DNA of 64,000 nt from Clostridiales bacterium (lineage in GTDB: Bacteria; Bacillota; Clostridia; Oscillospirales; Oscillospiraceae): the NCBI GenBank assembly GCA_022775085.1, contig JALFJQ010000043.1, forward strand, positions 31,337 through 95,336. Direction: 5' to 3'. Positions 34,177-43,146 of the stretch are shown here, piece after piece. How positions within the stretch are numbered: position 1 is the first letter of the stretch; each line of letters begins with the position of its first letter. The position numbers and the translations under genes were made by a program. The notes beneath the pieces were generated by a model. That model saw nothing but the letters and a program-made list of their open reading frames with translations. It was not told the DNA's origin and searched no databases.

Positions 34177-34875
34177 TTGAAAAGGTGGAATTATTATCTG
34201 TTCTGTGTTTCGACAATGGTACTGATGCTTCTGTGTGCGTATTGGGGGAGCAGGGTGGTGACCGTGATCTCGGAGGAACTGCCGTTCGTGCGGAAACACT
34301 GCATCGTGATCGATCCCGGTCATGGGGGAGAGGATGGCGGCGCAGTTTCTTGTACGGGACGGATGGAAAGCGAATACAATCTCGCGATTTCCAGACGGTT
34401 GGATGACCTGCTGCATCTGCTGGGATACAGAACACGCATGACCCGTACATCGGATGTTTCGATCTACACGACCGGCAGCACCCTTGCTCAGAAAAAAGTT
34501 TCTGATTTGAAGGAGCGGGTCAGAATTGTAAACGAAACTGGCAACGCGCTGCTTGTCAGCATCCATCAAAATCAGTTCAGCGATTCCAGGTACAGCGGCG
34601 CACAGGTGTTCTATGCTAAAACGGCGGGAAGCAAGGATTTGGGCCAGAAGCTGCAAGCAGAACTGGTTGCCGCACTCAATCCGGGCAGCAACCGAAAGAG
34701 CAAACCTGTCAGCGGTGTATACCTTCTGGAAAACATCCCATGCGCAGGCGTATTGGTTGAATGCGGTTTCCTGTCAAATCCTCAGGAAGAGGCAATGCTG
34801 CGGAACACGGACTACCAGAAAAAGCTTTGCTGTGTATTGGCGGCTACGCTGCATCAATACCTTTCGAACACTTGA
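34177..34875 (+). CDS. cwlD: N-acetylmuramoyl-L-alanine amidase, CwlD type
   Basis: Zinc amidase_3 enzyme of 232 residues with one N-terminal membrane helix (about 9-28). The zinc ligands are in IDPGHGGEDGGAV, ESEYNLAISRRL and SIHQNQF, with the catalytic Glu in GVLVECGFLSNPQE. Size, anchor and the neighbouring cotJ operon fit CwlD, which makes muramic-delta-lactam precursors in spore cortex. A general cell-wall amidase is the alternative. The start is TTG with AGGAGG eight bases upstream; a GTG pair closer to the site is less well placed. Confidence 0.82.
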   Translation: MKRWNYYLFCVSTMVLMLLCAYWGSRVVTVISEELPFVRKHCIVIDPGHGGEDGGAVSCTGRMESEYNLAISRRLDDLLHLLGYRTRMTRTSDVSIYTTGSTLAQKKVSDLKERVRIVNETGNALLVSIHQNQFSDSRYSGAQVFYAKTAGSKDLGQKLQAELVAALNPGSNRKSKPVSGVYLLENIPCAGVLVECGFLSNPQEEAMLRNTDYQKKLCCVLAATLHQYLSNT

Positions 34876-34900
34876 CCGAACAACACAAAACTGGTATAAT
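34872..34900 (+). promoter_or_regulatory. SigA-type promoter of radA
   Basis: TTGACC, 17-base spacer, TATAAT, beginning at the cwlD stop codon. Confidence 0.75.
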
Positions 34901-34934
34901 CTCAGGTAATCAAGAATCTGCCGGAGGATACCAT

Positions 34935-36296
34935 ATGGCAAAAACAAAATCGGTCTTTTTTTGTACCAACTGCGGAAATGAAACGCCGAAGTGGATGGGC
35001 CGCTGTCCCAGCTGCGGCGCCTACAATACCATGGAAGAGCATGTGGAGAAACCGGTTGCTCCCGGCAAGGTGAAGGCCGCGCCAGTGGGAATGAGCCGCA
35101 GACCCCAGCGTATCCGTGAGGTGGACAGTGACGGAGAGATCCGTTTCTCCACCGGTATGGGGGAACTGGACCGGGTCCTTGGCGGCGGTGCGGTGGCGGG
35201 TTCTCTGGTACTGGTGGGCGGCGCGCCCGGTATCGGAAAATCCACTCTGCTGCTCCAGATTTGCGACAGCCTGTGCGCCGGACGGCGGGTGCTGTATGTC
35301 TCCGGTGAGGAGAGCGAGCGCCAGCTGAAACTACGGGCGGAGCGGCTTGGGGTGTCTCCTGAAGAGCTGTACATTCTTTCCGAAACTCGGCTTTCGGACA
35401 TTGTGGATACCGTGGACGAGATGAAACCGGATATTCTGATCGTCGATTCCATCCAGACCCTGTACAACGAAAACAATGATTCCTCCCCCGGCAGCGTATC
35501 TCAGGTGAAAGACTGCACTATGACCATGATGCAGATCTCCAAGGCGCAGGGCATTACGGTTTTTGTTGTCGGCCACATCAATAAAGACGGCAACATTGCC
35601 GGCCCCAAGGTATTGGAGCACATGGTGGACTGCGTGCTGTACTTTGAGGGAGATCCCAACACTTCCTATCGGCTCCTGCGGGCAGCGAAAAACCGGTTCG
35701 GCTCGACAAATGAGATCGGCGTATTCGAAATGATAGATACCGGCCTTATGGAAGTGCCGAATCCATCCCAGATGCTGCTGGAAGGCAGGCCGGAGGGAGC
35801 AAGCGGTACCTGTGTTGCCTGTGTCATGGAAGGAACCCGGCCTGTTCTGGCGGAGGTTCAGGCACTCATTGCCAAAACGACTTTCAACGTCCCCCGCCGC
35901 GCGGCAGACGGCTTTGACTTCAATCGGGCGGTTCTGCTGATGGCAGTGGCAGAGAAACGGGCAGGGATGAAGCTCAGCGCCTTTGACGCCTATATCAATG
36001 TCATCGGCGGCCTGCATCTGGATGAGCCGGGGGCTGATCTGCCTGTGGTGCTGGCGATCGCTTCATCCTACCGGGACGCTTCTATTGCCGATGATCTGGT
36101 CGCCATCGGGGAGGTGGGCCTGACCGGCGAAATTCGAGCTGTATCTCACCTGAGTCAGCGTCTTGGTGAGGTCGCCCGTCTGGGCTTTCGAAAGTGTATG
36201 ATTCCCAGAAGCGGGTCGGAAAAGGTGGAGATCCCCAAGGGGCTGACGGTCTACCGGGTGCGGAATCTTCGGGAAGCCATCGAAACCGCATTATAA
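34935..36296 (+). CDS. radA: DNA repair protein RadA
   Basis: RecA-related helicase that extends recombination intermediates. The 453-residue protein has the N-terminal C4 zinc finger (FCTNCGNETPKWMGRCPSC), Walker A GGAPGIGKSTLLLQ near residue 97, Walker B ILIVDSIQT, the RadA-specific KNRFG motif (RAAKNRFGSTNEIGVF) and a Lon-protease-like C-domain (GLHLDEPGADLPVVLAI). The start ATG has GGAGG upstream; earlier in-frame codons lie within cwlD. Confidence 0.96.
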   Translation: MAKTKSVFFCTNCGNETPKWMGRCPSCGAYNTMEEHVEKPVAPGKVKAAPVGMSRRPQRIREVDSDGEIRFSTGMGELDRVLGGGAVAGSLVLVGGAPGIGKSTLLLQICDSLCAGRRVLYVSGEESERQLKLRAERLGVSPEELYILSETRLSDIVDTVDEMKPDILIVDSIQTLYNENNDSSPGSVSQVKDCTMTMMQISKAQGITVFVVGHINKDGNIAGPKVLEHMVDCVLYFEGDPNTSYRLLRAAKNRFGSTNEIGVFEMIDTGLMEVPNPSQMLLEGRPEGASGTCVACVMEGTRPVLAEVQALIAKTTFNVPRRAADGFDFNRAVLLMAVAEKRAGMKLSAFDAYINVIGGLHLDEPGADLPVVLAIASSYRDASIADDLVAIGEVGLTGEIRAVSHLSQRLGEVARLGFRKCMIPRSGSEKVEIPKGLTVYRVRNLREAIETAL

Positions 36297-36302
36297 GAAA
36301 CA

Positions 36303-36331
36303 TCGGCTGCCCGGAAAATCCGGACAGCCGA
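36303..36331. terminator. Terminator between radA and coaBC
   Basis: TCGGCTG and CAGCCGA pair around an inner CCGG/CCGG stem with one mismatch. It lies between convergent genes and is probably used by both. Confidence 0.6.
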
Positions 36332-36335
36332 ATCG

Positions 36336-37532
36336 TTATTCCTTGACAAGTGTCATTGCCTGATCCAGAATGGCGTTTGCCGCCGCATCCTTGGACAGCA
36401 GAGGAAGCTCTGTGATGCCTGCCTGTGTAATGATGGTGATGACGTTGGTATCCACGCCGAACCCGGCACCGGGCACCTTCAGATTGTTGGCGCAGATCAT
36501 ATCCACCCGCTTTTTCTGAAGCTTTGCCCGACTGTTTTCCAGCATGTCCCGGGTCTCCATGGAAAAACCGCAGATAACCTGGTCGTCCCGGCGATGTTCC
36601 CCCAGATACCCCAAAATATCCTGTGTCCGCTTCAAAGGAATCTGCAAACAGCCGTCATGTTTCTTGATCTTGTCATCCGCATACTGGACAGGTGTGTAAT
36701 CCGCCACCGCGGCTGCCATGAAGATATAATCAGACTTGGGGGCATTGGCGGTAACTGCCGCAAACATATCCTGTGCGGAGACTGCGGGAACAACCCGGAC
36801 AAAGGGCGGCGGCGCAATGGAAACCGGGCCGGATACCAAGGTGACATCCGCGCCCCGAAGCATTGCCATGCGGGCAAGGGCATAGCCCATCTTCCCGGTA
36901 GAATGATTGGTAAGGTATCGAACGGGATCAAGCGATTCCTGTGTCGGGCCGGCGGTGACGAGTACCTGTTTCCCTTTCAAATCATGAGACATCGCCAAAT
37001 GATAAAGAACGTGCTGTAACAGTTCATCCGGCTCCGGCAGCTTTCCGGGACCCACGGCGCCGCAGGCAAGCCGCCCGCTGGCAGGGGAGATCACCTCCCA
37101 TCCATAGCGGCGCAGAGTATCCAGATTGTCCTGCGTCACAGGATTTTCGTACATATTGGTGTTCATGGCGGGAGCGATGAGCTTGGGGCAGCGGCAAGCC
37201 AATACGGTCGTCGTGAGCATATCGTCAGCCAGACCGTGGGCCAGCTTCGCGCAGATATTGGCGGTCGCCGGGGCTATGATCACCAGGTCGGTACGCTGGG
37301 CCAGAGAGATGTGCTCCACTTGATGGACAAAATTCCGATCAAAGGTATCCACCATGGCCTTGCGCCCGGTGAGCTGCTCAAAGGTCAGCGGCGTGATAAA
37401 TTCGGTGGCGTGCCGCGTCATGACAACCTCTACGGCGGCATGCTGTTTCACCAGCGCGGACGCAAGTGCCGCTGCCTTATAGGCGGCAATCCCGCCGGTT
37501 ACGCCCAACAGAACAGTTTTTCTCTTCAGCAT
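36336..37532 (-). CDS. coaBC: Bifunctional phosphopantothenoylcysteine decarboxylase / phosphopantothenate-cysteine ligase
   Basis: Two successive steps of coenzyme A synthesis. The 398-residue protein has an N-terminal flavoprotein decarboxylase (GVTGGIAAYKAA, IIAPATANICAKLAHGLADD, PAMNTNMYENP, the active-site loop GRLACGAVGPGKLPEP). The C-terminal ligase domain has LVTAGPTQESLDPVRYLTNH and STGKMGYALA. ATG with GGAGG. It diverges from panT-coaX, so pantothenate uptake, phosphorylation and conversion to phosphopantetheine are encoded together. Confidence 0.95.
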   Translation of the reverse strand: MLKRKTVLLGVTGGIAAYKAAALASALVKQHAAVEVVMTRHATEFITPLTFEQLTGRKAMVDTFDRNFVHQVEHISLAQRTDLVIIAPATANICAKLAHGLADDMLTTTVLACRCPKLIAPAMNTNMYENPVTQDNLDTLRRYGWEVISPASGRLACGAVGPGKLPEPDELLQHVLYHLAMSHDLKGKQVLVTAGPTQESLDPVRYLTNHSTGKMGYALARMAMLRGADVTLVSGPVSIAPPPFVRVVPAVSAQDMFAAVTANAPKSDYIFMAAAVADYTPVQYADDKIKKHDGCLQIPLKRTQDILGYLGEHRRDDQVICGFSMETRDMLENSRAKLQKKRVDMICANNLKVPGAGFGVDTNVITIITQAGITELPLLSKDAAANAILDQAMTLVKE

Positions 37533-37566
37533 ATGGTTTCCTCCAGAATCGTTCCCATTTGCGTAC

Positions 37567-37595
37567 ATTATAGCCGGAATGCTTCCCGATGTAAA
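37567..37595 (-). promoter_or_regulatory. SigA-type promoter of coaBC
   Basis: TTTACA, 17-base spacer, TATAAT on the minus strand. Confidence 0.7.
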
Positions 37596-37609
37596 GCGCA
37601 GATTTCCAC

Positions 37610-37638
37610 TTGTTTTTTGAGGAATGCTCTGCTACAAT
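37610..37638 (+). promoter_or_regulatory. SigA-type promoter of panT-coaX
   Basis: TTGTTT, 17-base spacer, TACAAT, nearly back to back with the coaBC promoter. A TCGGGC-ATAA-GCCCGA hairpin sits at the start of the leader (37645-37660) without a T-run. Confidence 0.6.
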
Positions 37639-37712
37639 AGAGCGTCGGGCATAAGCCCGAAAACATTGCGCTGTATCCTTATGTGAGGAACGGCAGCAGG
37701 AGGTAATTGAAT

Positions 37713-38345
37713 ATGAACTGTAAGAAAATGGACACCCGCTACATGGCGACACTGGCAATGTTCTGTGGAATTTTGCTGGTGATGGGCGCAACCGGCATTG
37801 GGTTTATTCCGCTGCCTGTGATCAAAGCCACAACCATGCACATCCCGGTCATTCTTGGCGCTGTCCTTTTGGGGCCAGCCGCGGGAGCGGTATTGGGCGG
37901 CGTATTTGGCCTTTGCTCTATCTGGGCGAATACCACATCTCCCGGACTGCTGGCTTTCGCCTTCTCTCCCTTTATGACCACAGAAGGCCTGCCCGGTGTT
38001 CTGAAAAGTCTTTGGATTGCATTGGGATGCCGTATCCTTCTGGGCGTGATCGCAGGCTGGCTCTGGAAGGGTATGAAGCGGGTTTTGAAACAGGATTATC
38101 TGGCACTGCCGGTGACAGCGGCTTTCGCGACGATTTGCCATACGATCCTGGTCATGGGCAGTATTTACCTGCTGCTGGCTCAGCAGTACGCCCAGGCAAA
38201 GAACGTAGCCATTACTGCGGTATTTGGACTTGTCATGGGTACTGTGACCGCTTCCGGTATTCCTGAGGCAATCATCGCCGCGGTTCTGGTGACGGTGATC
38301 GGCAAGGCTCTTCTGCATTTGGCGGAACGGATGAAGAAACGATAA
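37713..38345 (+). CDS. panT: ECF transporter S component, probably pantothenate-specific
   Basis: Substrate-binding membrane subunit of an energy-coupling-factor vitamin transporter. It has 210 residues and about six helices. The early segment GIGFIPLPVIKATTMHIPVILGA and the loop GPAAGAVLGGVFGLCS are typical of S components. Substrate is inferred from context: coaX lies 12 bases downstream and coaBC is divergent. The ATPase and T subunits are not in the window, as expected for group II ECF systems. ATG at 37713 chosen over a TTG too close to AGGAGG. Confidence 0.8.
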   Translation: MNCKKMDTRYMATLAMFCGILLVMGATGIGFIPLPVIKATTMHIPVILGAVLLGPAAGAVLGGVFGLCSIWANTTSPGLLAFAFSPFMTTEGLPGVLKSLWIALGCRILLGVIAGWLWKGMKRVLKQDYLALPVTAAFATICHTILVMGSIYLLLAQQYAQAKNVAITAVFGLVMGTVTASGIPEAIIAAVLVTVIGKALLHLAERMKKR

Positions 38346-38357
38346 GGAGGAAAACGT

Positions 38358-39125
38358 ATGCTTCTGGCAATTGACATTGGAAATACGAATCTGGTGATTG
38401 GCTGTGTCCACGACGACAAGATCCTGTTTAAAGCCCGTATCGCAACGGACCGCACCAGAACCTCAGACCAGTACGGTGTGGAAATCAAAAGTATGCTGGA
38501 GGCATACGGCGTCAAACGCTCTGACATCGAGGACTGTATTATTTCCTCAGTGGTCCCACCGGTGTTTAACTCTGTCCGGACAGGTGTCATCAAAATCATT
38601 GGGAAACAACCTATGGTCGTTGGGCCAGGTCTGAAAACAGGACTGAACATCCATGTTGATGTTCCCTCTCAGGTGGGAAGCGACCGAATCGTGATCGCGG
38701 TAGCGGCTCTGGCGGAGTATAAAGCGCCGCTGCTTCTGATGGACTTGGGTACAGCTACAACGATTGAGGCGGTGGAGCCGGACAATGTTTACATGGGCGG
38801 CGTGATTATCCCCGGTGTGCGGGTCTCTCTGGACGCGCTGACGAGCCGCGCGGCGCAGCTGCCCGGAATCAGCTTGGATCAGCCCAAACAGGTCATTGGC
38901 AAAAACACCGTGGACTGTATGCGCAGCGGTATGATGTACGGAACCGCAGCCATGATCGACGGGCTGGTGGAGCGGATGGAAGAAGAGCTTGGCCACCGCT
39001 GCACTCTGATCGCCACCGGCGGTCTTGCCCAGTTTATTACGCCCCTGTGCAGGCGGGAGATCATCCTGGAAAAGGATCTGCTGCTGAAGGGCCTGAACAT
39101 TATCTACAAAAAGAACAAGAAATGA
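38358..39125 (+). CDS. coaX: Type III pantothenate kinase
   Basis: Phosphorylates pantothenate, the first committed step to coenzyme A. 255 residues of the ASKHA fold with LLAIDIGNTNLVIGCV at the N-terminus, the DRTRTSDQY segment, NIHVDVPSQVGSDRI, the aspartate in LMDLGTATTIEAV and GGVIIPGVRVSLDALTSRAA. Strong AAGGAGG. Co-transcribed with the transporter gene upstream. Confidence 0.96.
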   Translation: MLLAIDIGNTNLVIGCVHDDKILFKARIATDRTRTSDQYGVEIKSMLEAYGVKRSDIEDCIISSVVPPVFNSVRTGVIKIIGKQPMVVGPGLKTGLNIHVDVPSQVGSDRIVIAVAALAEYKAPLLLMDLGTATTIEAVEPDNVYMGGVIIPGVRVSLDALTSRAAQLPGISLDQPKQVIGKNTVDCMRSGMMYGTAAMIDGLVERMEEELGHRCTLIATGGLAQFITPLCRREIILEKDLLLKGLNIIYKKNKK

Positions 39126-39134
39126 CAAAATTAG

Positions 39135-39170
39135 AAAGCCACTCCGTGAAAACGCGGAGTGGCTTTTTCT
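39135..39170 (+). terminator. Terminator after coaX
   Basis: AAAGCCACTCCG pairs with CGGAGTGGCTTT around eight bases and is followed by TTTCT. It insulates the vegetative CoA genes from the spoIIIA operon. Confidence 0.9.
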
Positions 39171-39172
39171 GT

Positions 39173-39200
39173 GATAATCCAGCGCTGGGCAGCATAGGCT
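39173..39200 (+). promoter_or_regulatory. Weak candidate SigE promoter of spoIIIA
   Basis: GATAATC, 13-base spacer, CATAGGCT. It has partial similarity to the SigE pattern and lies in the expected place; spoIIIA is SigE-dependent in Bacillus. Confidence 0.3.
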
Positions 39201-39218
39201 GTGCCAGGAGTGATGCAA

Positions 39219-40049
39219 ATGATCTGTGCGTGGAAGCAGCTGCTGTCTGTGCTGCCGCAGGAAATCAGTACGCAGGTTGACCCTTTGGGAAGAGAGGAAC
39301 TTCAGGAGCTTAGGCTTCGGGTCAATGCGCCCCCGGAGATGATTACCGGCAGCGGCAGCGTGTGGCTCAGAGGCGTTGTTCGGCAGGAGGAAGTGAATTA
39401 TATCGTCAATGCTGCCAGCCGCTATTCCCCGTGGTGTGCCGCCACGGCCGCACAGGGCTATATCACCGCCCCAGGCGGGCATCGGATCGGAATCTGTGGG
39501 GATGCGGTATCCTGTGGCGATGACCGGACAGGGAGCTTTCAAAATATCCGCTCACTAAGTATCCGTGTAGCCAGAGATTATCCGGGTATTTCCGGGAAAA
39601 TACCGGCTGTGGGGGAGTCCGTTCTGATCCTTGGAGCGCCCGGATGGGGAAAATCGACGTTGTTGCGGGATTTGGCAAGAAACATTGCAAATGAACGGAT
39701 TGTATGCGTAGTGGACGAGCGGGGAGAGCTGTTCCCGGAGGGAATCGCACGGGGAAAACGTATGGATGTTCTCAGTGGTTTTTCAAAATCCCGGGGGCTG
39801 GAAATGCTCCTTCGGACCATGGGTCCGGAGTATATCGCAATGGACGAAATCACGGCAGAAGAGGACTGCGCCAGTGTCATTCGGGCTGCCAACTGCGGTG
39901 TCCGGCTGATTGCTACGGCTCATGCGTCCTCTATGCGGGATTTCGAAATAAGAAATCTGTATCGGGAGCTGATCAATTGGAATGTCTTTTCAGTCATTGT
40001 TTTGCTCCGTAAGGACAAGTCGTATCAGATTGAAAGGGTGAAATCATGA
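39219..40049 (+). CDS. spoIIIAA: Stage III sporulation protein AA (secretion ATPase)
   Basis: Type II/IV secretion-like ATPase that powers the feeding-tube channel between mother cell and forespore. 276 residues with Walker A LGAPGWGKSTLLRDLAR (near 137), VVDERGELFPEG, Walker B YIAMDEITAEEDC and the HASS segment IATAHASSMRDF. The start ATG at 39219 is eight bases after CAGGAG. Earlier in-frame ATG/GTG codons are too close to it. First gene of an eight-gene operon with overlapping starts. Confidence 0.95.
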   Translation: MICAWKQLLSVLPQEISTQVDPLGREELQELRLRVNAPPEMITGSGSVWLRGVVRQEEVNYIVNAASRYSPWCAATAAQGYITAPGGHRIGICGDAVSCGDDRTGSFQNIRSLSIRVARDYPGISGKIPAVGESVLILGAPGWGKSTLLRDLARNIANERIVCVVDERGELFPEGIARGKRMDVLSGFSKSRGLEMLLRTMGPEYIAMDEITAEEDCASVIRAANCGVRLIATAHASSMRDFEIRNLYRELINWNVFSVIVLLRKDKSYQIERVKS

Positions 40050-40558
40050 ACAGTAAGTGGGTCGGAGCGCTGTTTGTACTCATCAGCTGCGGCGGCTTTG
40101 GTTTCAGTATTGCCCACGGCTGTCGGCAGCGGGAAAGGCTTTTGTATCAGCTGCTGGCAGCGTTGGGGATGATTTCTTCGGAACTGGAATACCGGCTAAC
40201 GCCGCTGCCGGAGCTTGCGCGCAGGGCCGCGAAAGACACCAGCGGTGTGCTGCGGGATGTTTTCCTGAATTTGGTCAGGGAACTGGACTGGCAGGCGGAG
40301 CCGGATGCGGAAAGCTGCATTTACTCAGCAATGGAAAAATGCCACGATCTGCCGCCGTGCCTGAGACGTCCGCTGCGGATACTGGGACAGACACTGGGCC
40401 GCTTTGACCTGCCGGGACAGTTACAGGGTCTGAACGCAGCACAGGATGCCTGCCGACGGGAAATTGCCCGGTTGGAACAGAACCGGGATGCCAGACTGCG
40501 CAGCTATCAGACATTGGGATTGTGTGCCGGCGCGGCGCTGGTGATCCTTCTTGTATAG
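40046..40558 (+). CDS. spoIIIAB: Stage III sporulation protein AB
   Basis: 170 residues with an N-terminal membrane helix (about 6-23) and a type II secretion F-like helical domain (LAALGMISSELEYRLTPLPE, TLGRFDLPGQ), ending in a second helix (LCAGAALVILLV). It starts within the spoIIIAA stop (ATGA). Part of the SpoIIIA-SpoIIQ channel; exact role in the complex is structural. Confidence 0.93.
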   Translation: MNSKWVGALFVLISCGGFGFSIAHGCRQRERLLYQLLAALGMISSELEYRLTPLPELARRAAKDTSGVLRDVFLNLVRELDWQAEPDAESCIYSAMEKCHDLPPCLRRPLRILGQTLGRFDLPGQLQGLNAAQDACRREIARLEQNRDARLRSYQTLGLCAGAALVILLV

Positions 40559-40559
40559 A

Positions 40560-40754
40560 ATGGATATTGATCTGATCTTCAAAATTGCCGCGGTGGGAAT
40601 TATTGTTTCCATCCTGAATCAGGTGCTTTCCAGATCCGGACGGGAAGAGCAGGCCACCATGACCAGTTTGGCGGGGCTGGTCGTGGTGCTTATGATTCTG
40701 GCTCAGAAAATTGCGGAATTATTCGAATTGGTGAAGAATCTATTTGAGTTCTGA
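40560..40754 (+). CDS. spoIIIAC: Stage III sporulation protein AC
   Basis: 64-residue membrane protein with two helices (FKIAAVGIIVSILNQVL, TSLAGLVVVLMILAQKI), the normal size for the family. ATG two bases after the spoIIIAB stop; its own stop overlaps spoIIIAD (ATGA). Confidence 0.93.
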   Translation: MDIDLIFKIAAVGIIVSILNQVLSRSGREEQATMTSLAGLVVVLMILAQKIAELFELVKNLFEF

Positions 40755-41149
40755 TGAGTGAGTTTTGGAAAATCACATCGGTCATTCTTTTATCGGTCAT
40801 TCTCTGCCTGACGGTGGGGAAAACAGAAAAAGACATCGCAACGATTTTAGGTATGGTCGTATGCTGCGTCGCTGCCGGTGCCGCGGTGAAAATTTTGGAG
40901 CCGGTGCTGGACTTTCTCTGGGAACTTCAGCAGCTCTGCGATTTGCCGGAGGGGGTGATTGGACCGCTGCTGAAGGCGGTTGGAGTCGCACTGGTAGCGG
41001 AAATATCCGCTGCCGTCTGCGCAGACGCAGGGAATGCTTCGTTGGGAAAAACACTGCAAATGCTGGGCGGCGCAGTGGTTTTGTCTCTGTCTGTCCCCAT
41101 GCTCCGTTCACTTATGACGATCATCAAGGAGTTGATCAGTGGCTTATGA
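40754..41149 (+). CDS. spoIIIAD: Stage III sporulation protein AD
   Basis: 131-residue membrane protein, related to SpoIIIAC in its first two helices, with GKTEKDIATILGMVVCC and EISAAVCADAGNASLGK. Start overlaps the AC stop by one base. Confidence 0.93.
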   Translation: MSEFWKITSVILLSVILCLTVGKTEKDIATILGMVVCCVAAGAAVKILEPVLDFLWELQQLCDLPEGVIGPLLKAVGVALVAEISAAVCADAGNASLGKTLQMLGGAVVLSLSVPMLRSLMTIIKELISGL

Positions 41150-42186
41150 TCCGGCTGCTTATCCCATTTCTGCTCGTTTTGTGTCTTTGTGTACCCGCTT
41201 CCGCCGCTGAATTTACCGCGCCGGAAGTGCCGGACTCTGGGCAGAGCCTGATGCCCGCTGATTTCAGAGATTTTGGCGCCGGTGCAGCGGCTCTGCTGAA
41301 AAAAGCGTGCTCCAGAATTCGCCCGGATCTTGCCGAAGCGGTAAAACTCAGTACCGGACTGATTGCGTCCGCAGTGCTGATCGGCCTTCTTCGCACGTTT
41401 TCCGGAATTTCCAGGGCCATGGTGAACCTGTCAGGCGCTGTGATCGTTTCTGTTTTGCTGTTGACGTCTGCAAATTCCATGCTGCGTTTGGGGTGTGATA
41501 CTGTGGAGGAACTGAGCAGCTATGGGCAGCTGCTGGTGCCGGTAATGGCGGCGGCGCTGGCCGCACAGGGCGGTGTAACGTCCTCAACAGCGCTGTATGT
41601 GGGAACGACCGTGTTTGACACAATTCTTGGAAGTCTGATTGCCAGACTGTTTACCCCAATGGTTTTCCTGTTCCTGGCCCTTGGGATAGGAGCATACGCA
41701 CTGGGAGATGAGACTCTGAAGAAGCTGCTGGATATGATAAAGGGAATCCTTAGCTGGAGCCTAAAGACGATTCTGATTGCATATACCGCCTATATGAGTA
41801 TTACCGGTGTCGTCAGCGGAACAACGGACGCGGCGGCTGTGAAGGCGGCAAAAGTCACCATTTCCACATTTGTACCGGTTGTGGGCGGGATCCTGTCCGA
41901 CGCGTCGGAGGCGGTGCTGGTCAGTGTAGGAACCATGAAAAACGCAGCTGGTATCTATGGAATCCTCGCCGCGTTGGCAATCCTTCTGGATCCTTTCATC
42001 CGAATCGGCGCACACTACCTGGTCCTAAAAGGGACCGGGGCGGTCTGCGGTGTCCTGGATCCAAAAGGGATCAGCGGCTTGATCGATGTGTTTTCCAGTG
42101 CCATGGGGCTGATCCTTGCCATGACAGGGAGCTGCTGTCTGCTTTTGCTGATCAGTACGGTTTGCTTTCTGAGGGGAATGACCTGA
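41146..42186 (+). CDS. spoIIIAE: Stage III sporulation protein AE
   Basis: Large polytopic component of the spoIIIA channel. 346 residues with a signal peptide (MIRLLIPFLLVLCLCVPASA, predicted cut near residue 20), then about six helices with SYGQLLVPVMAAALAAQGGV, SVGTMKNAAGIYGILA and KGISGLIDVFSSAMG. ATGA overlap with spoIIIAD. Confidence 0.95.
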   Translation: MIRLLIPFLLVLCLCVPASAAEFTAPEVPDSGQSLMPADFRDFGAGAAALLKKACSRIRPDLAEAVKLSTGLIASAVLIGLLRTFSGISRAMVNLSGAVIVSVLLLTSANSMLRLGCDTVEELSSYGQLLVPVMAAALAAQGGVTSSTALYVGTTVFDTILGSLIARLFTPMVFLFLALGIGAYALGDETLKKLLDMIKGILSWSLKTILIAYTAYMSITGVVSGTTDAAAVKAAKVTISTFVPVVGGILSDASEAVLVSVGTMKNAAGIYGILAALAILLDPFIRIGAHYLVLKGTGAVCGVLDPKGISGLIDVFSSAMGLILAMTGSCCLLLLISTVCFLRGMT

Positions 42187-42653
42187 TGGACGGGCTGCGC
42201 GAATATGTCATCCGTGTAGTGGCGGCCGCGCTGATCAGTGGGGTCGTAATCCGCCTGACTGAGGGCATCGGCAGCGGTGAGATCATCAGAATGCTGTGCG
42301 GACTGTTTATGACCCTGATCCTGCTCCAGCCGATCATCGGCAGACGGGAGCTGCAATGGGAATTCATGCTGCCGCAGATCCGCCGGCAGGCGGAAGAGAA
42401 TGTTTTGGAGGGAGTCGCAGCCGCCGAAAAAATCAGGCAGGAATTCATAATGCGGCAGGCGGAAACATATATCTCAAACAGAGCCGCAGAGATGGACACA
42501 GAGATACAGGCAGAGATCATGCTGGGAGAAGATAACCTTCCGGAATCTGTGGTGCTTACAGGTGCGGTATCTCCCCTGAACAAAAGCAGGCTGACACAAA
42601 TCATAGCCTCTGAGTTAGGAATACCGAGGGAGCGGCAGGAATGGATTGGGTAA
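42186..42653 (+). CDS. spoIIIAF: Stage III sporulation protein AF
   Basis: 155 residues with two N-terminal helices (VIRVVAAALISGVVIRL, LCGLFMTLILLQPI) and a soluble ring-building-motif-like tail (AEMDTEIQAEIMLGEDNLPE). The ATG at 42186 overlaps the AE stop; GAGGGGAAT lies upstream. Confidence 0.92.
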   Translation: MDGLREYVIRVVAAALISGVVIRLTEGIGSGEIIRMLCGLFMTLILLQPIIGRRELQWEFMLPQIRRQAEENVLEGVAAAEKIRQEFIMRQAETYISNRAAEMDTEIQAEIMLGEDNLPESVVLTGAVSPLNKSRLTQIIASELGIPRERQEWIG

Positions 42654-43132
42654 CAAAAAAAGTCGCAATTCTGAATCTGGCTAAAAAATACAGACTCGCG
42701 GTGATGGTGCTTCTGGCTGGAATCATTCTTCTGATGCTTCCGGTTGGTGAGAAAGAAGAATCGGTTTCCGAACCTGTAGGCACCGAGGTATCCGTCCAGG
42801 AATCTCTGGAGAAGATTCTGGGAAAGATTTCCGGCGCGGGAAAGGTATCCGTTTTGCTTACGCAGTCAGCGGGAGAGGAGACGGTCTACCAGATCGATGA
42901 GGAGGTTTCCGGAAGTGACAGCGCTAACAGTCGCCGTCAAACCGTTCTGGTTTCCGGAAACGGAAGGGAAGAAACAGGTTTGATCCGGCAGATAAAGGCA
43001 CCTACGTATCTGGGCGCGGTAGTTGTATGTCAGGGGGCAGACAACGCGTCTGTCCGGCTGGCGGTAGTGGAAGCCGTTAAAAGCGCGACAGGACTTACCT
43101 CAGACCGCATCAGTGTGTTGAAAATGAAATGA
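42641..43132 (+). CDS. spoIIIAG: Stage III sporulation protein AG
   Basis: 163 residues: one membrane helix (about 20-37) and a ring-forming domain with LEKILGKISGAGKVSVLLTQ and KSATGLTSDRISVLKMK. In Bacillus it forms a 30-subunit ring in the intermembrane space. It overlaps AF by 13 bases. Confidence 0.94.
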   Translation: MDWVTKKVAILNLAKKYRLAVMVLLAGIILLMLPVGEKEESVSEPVGTEVSVQESLEKILGKISGAGKVSVLLTQSAGEETVYQIDEEVSGSDSANSRRQTVLVSGNGREETGLIRQIKAPTYLGAVVVCQGADNASVRLAVVEAVKSATGLTSDRISVLKMK

Positions 43133-43146
43133 ATGGAGGCATTTTT

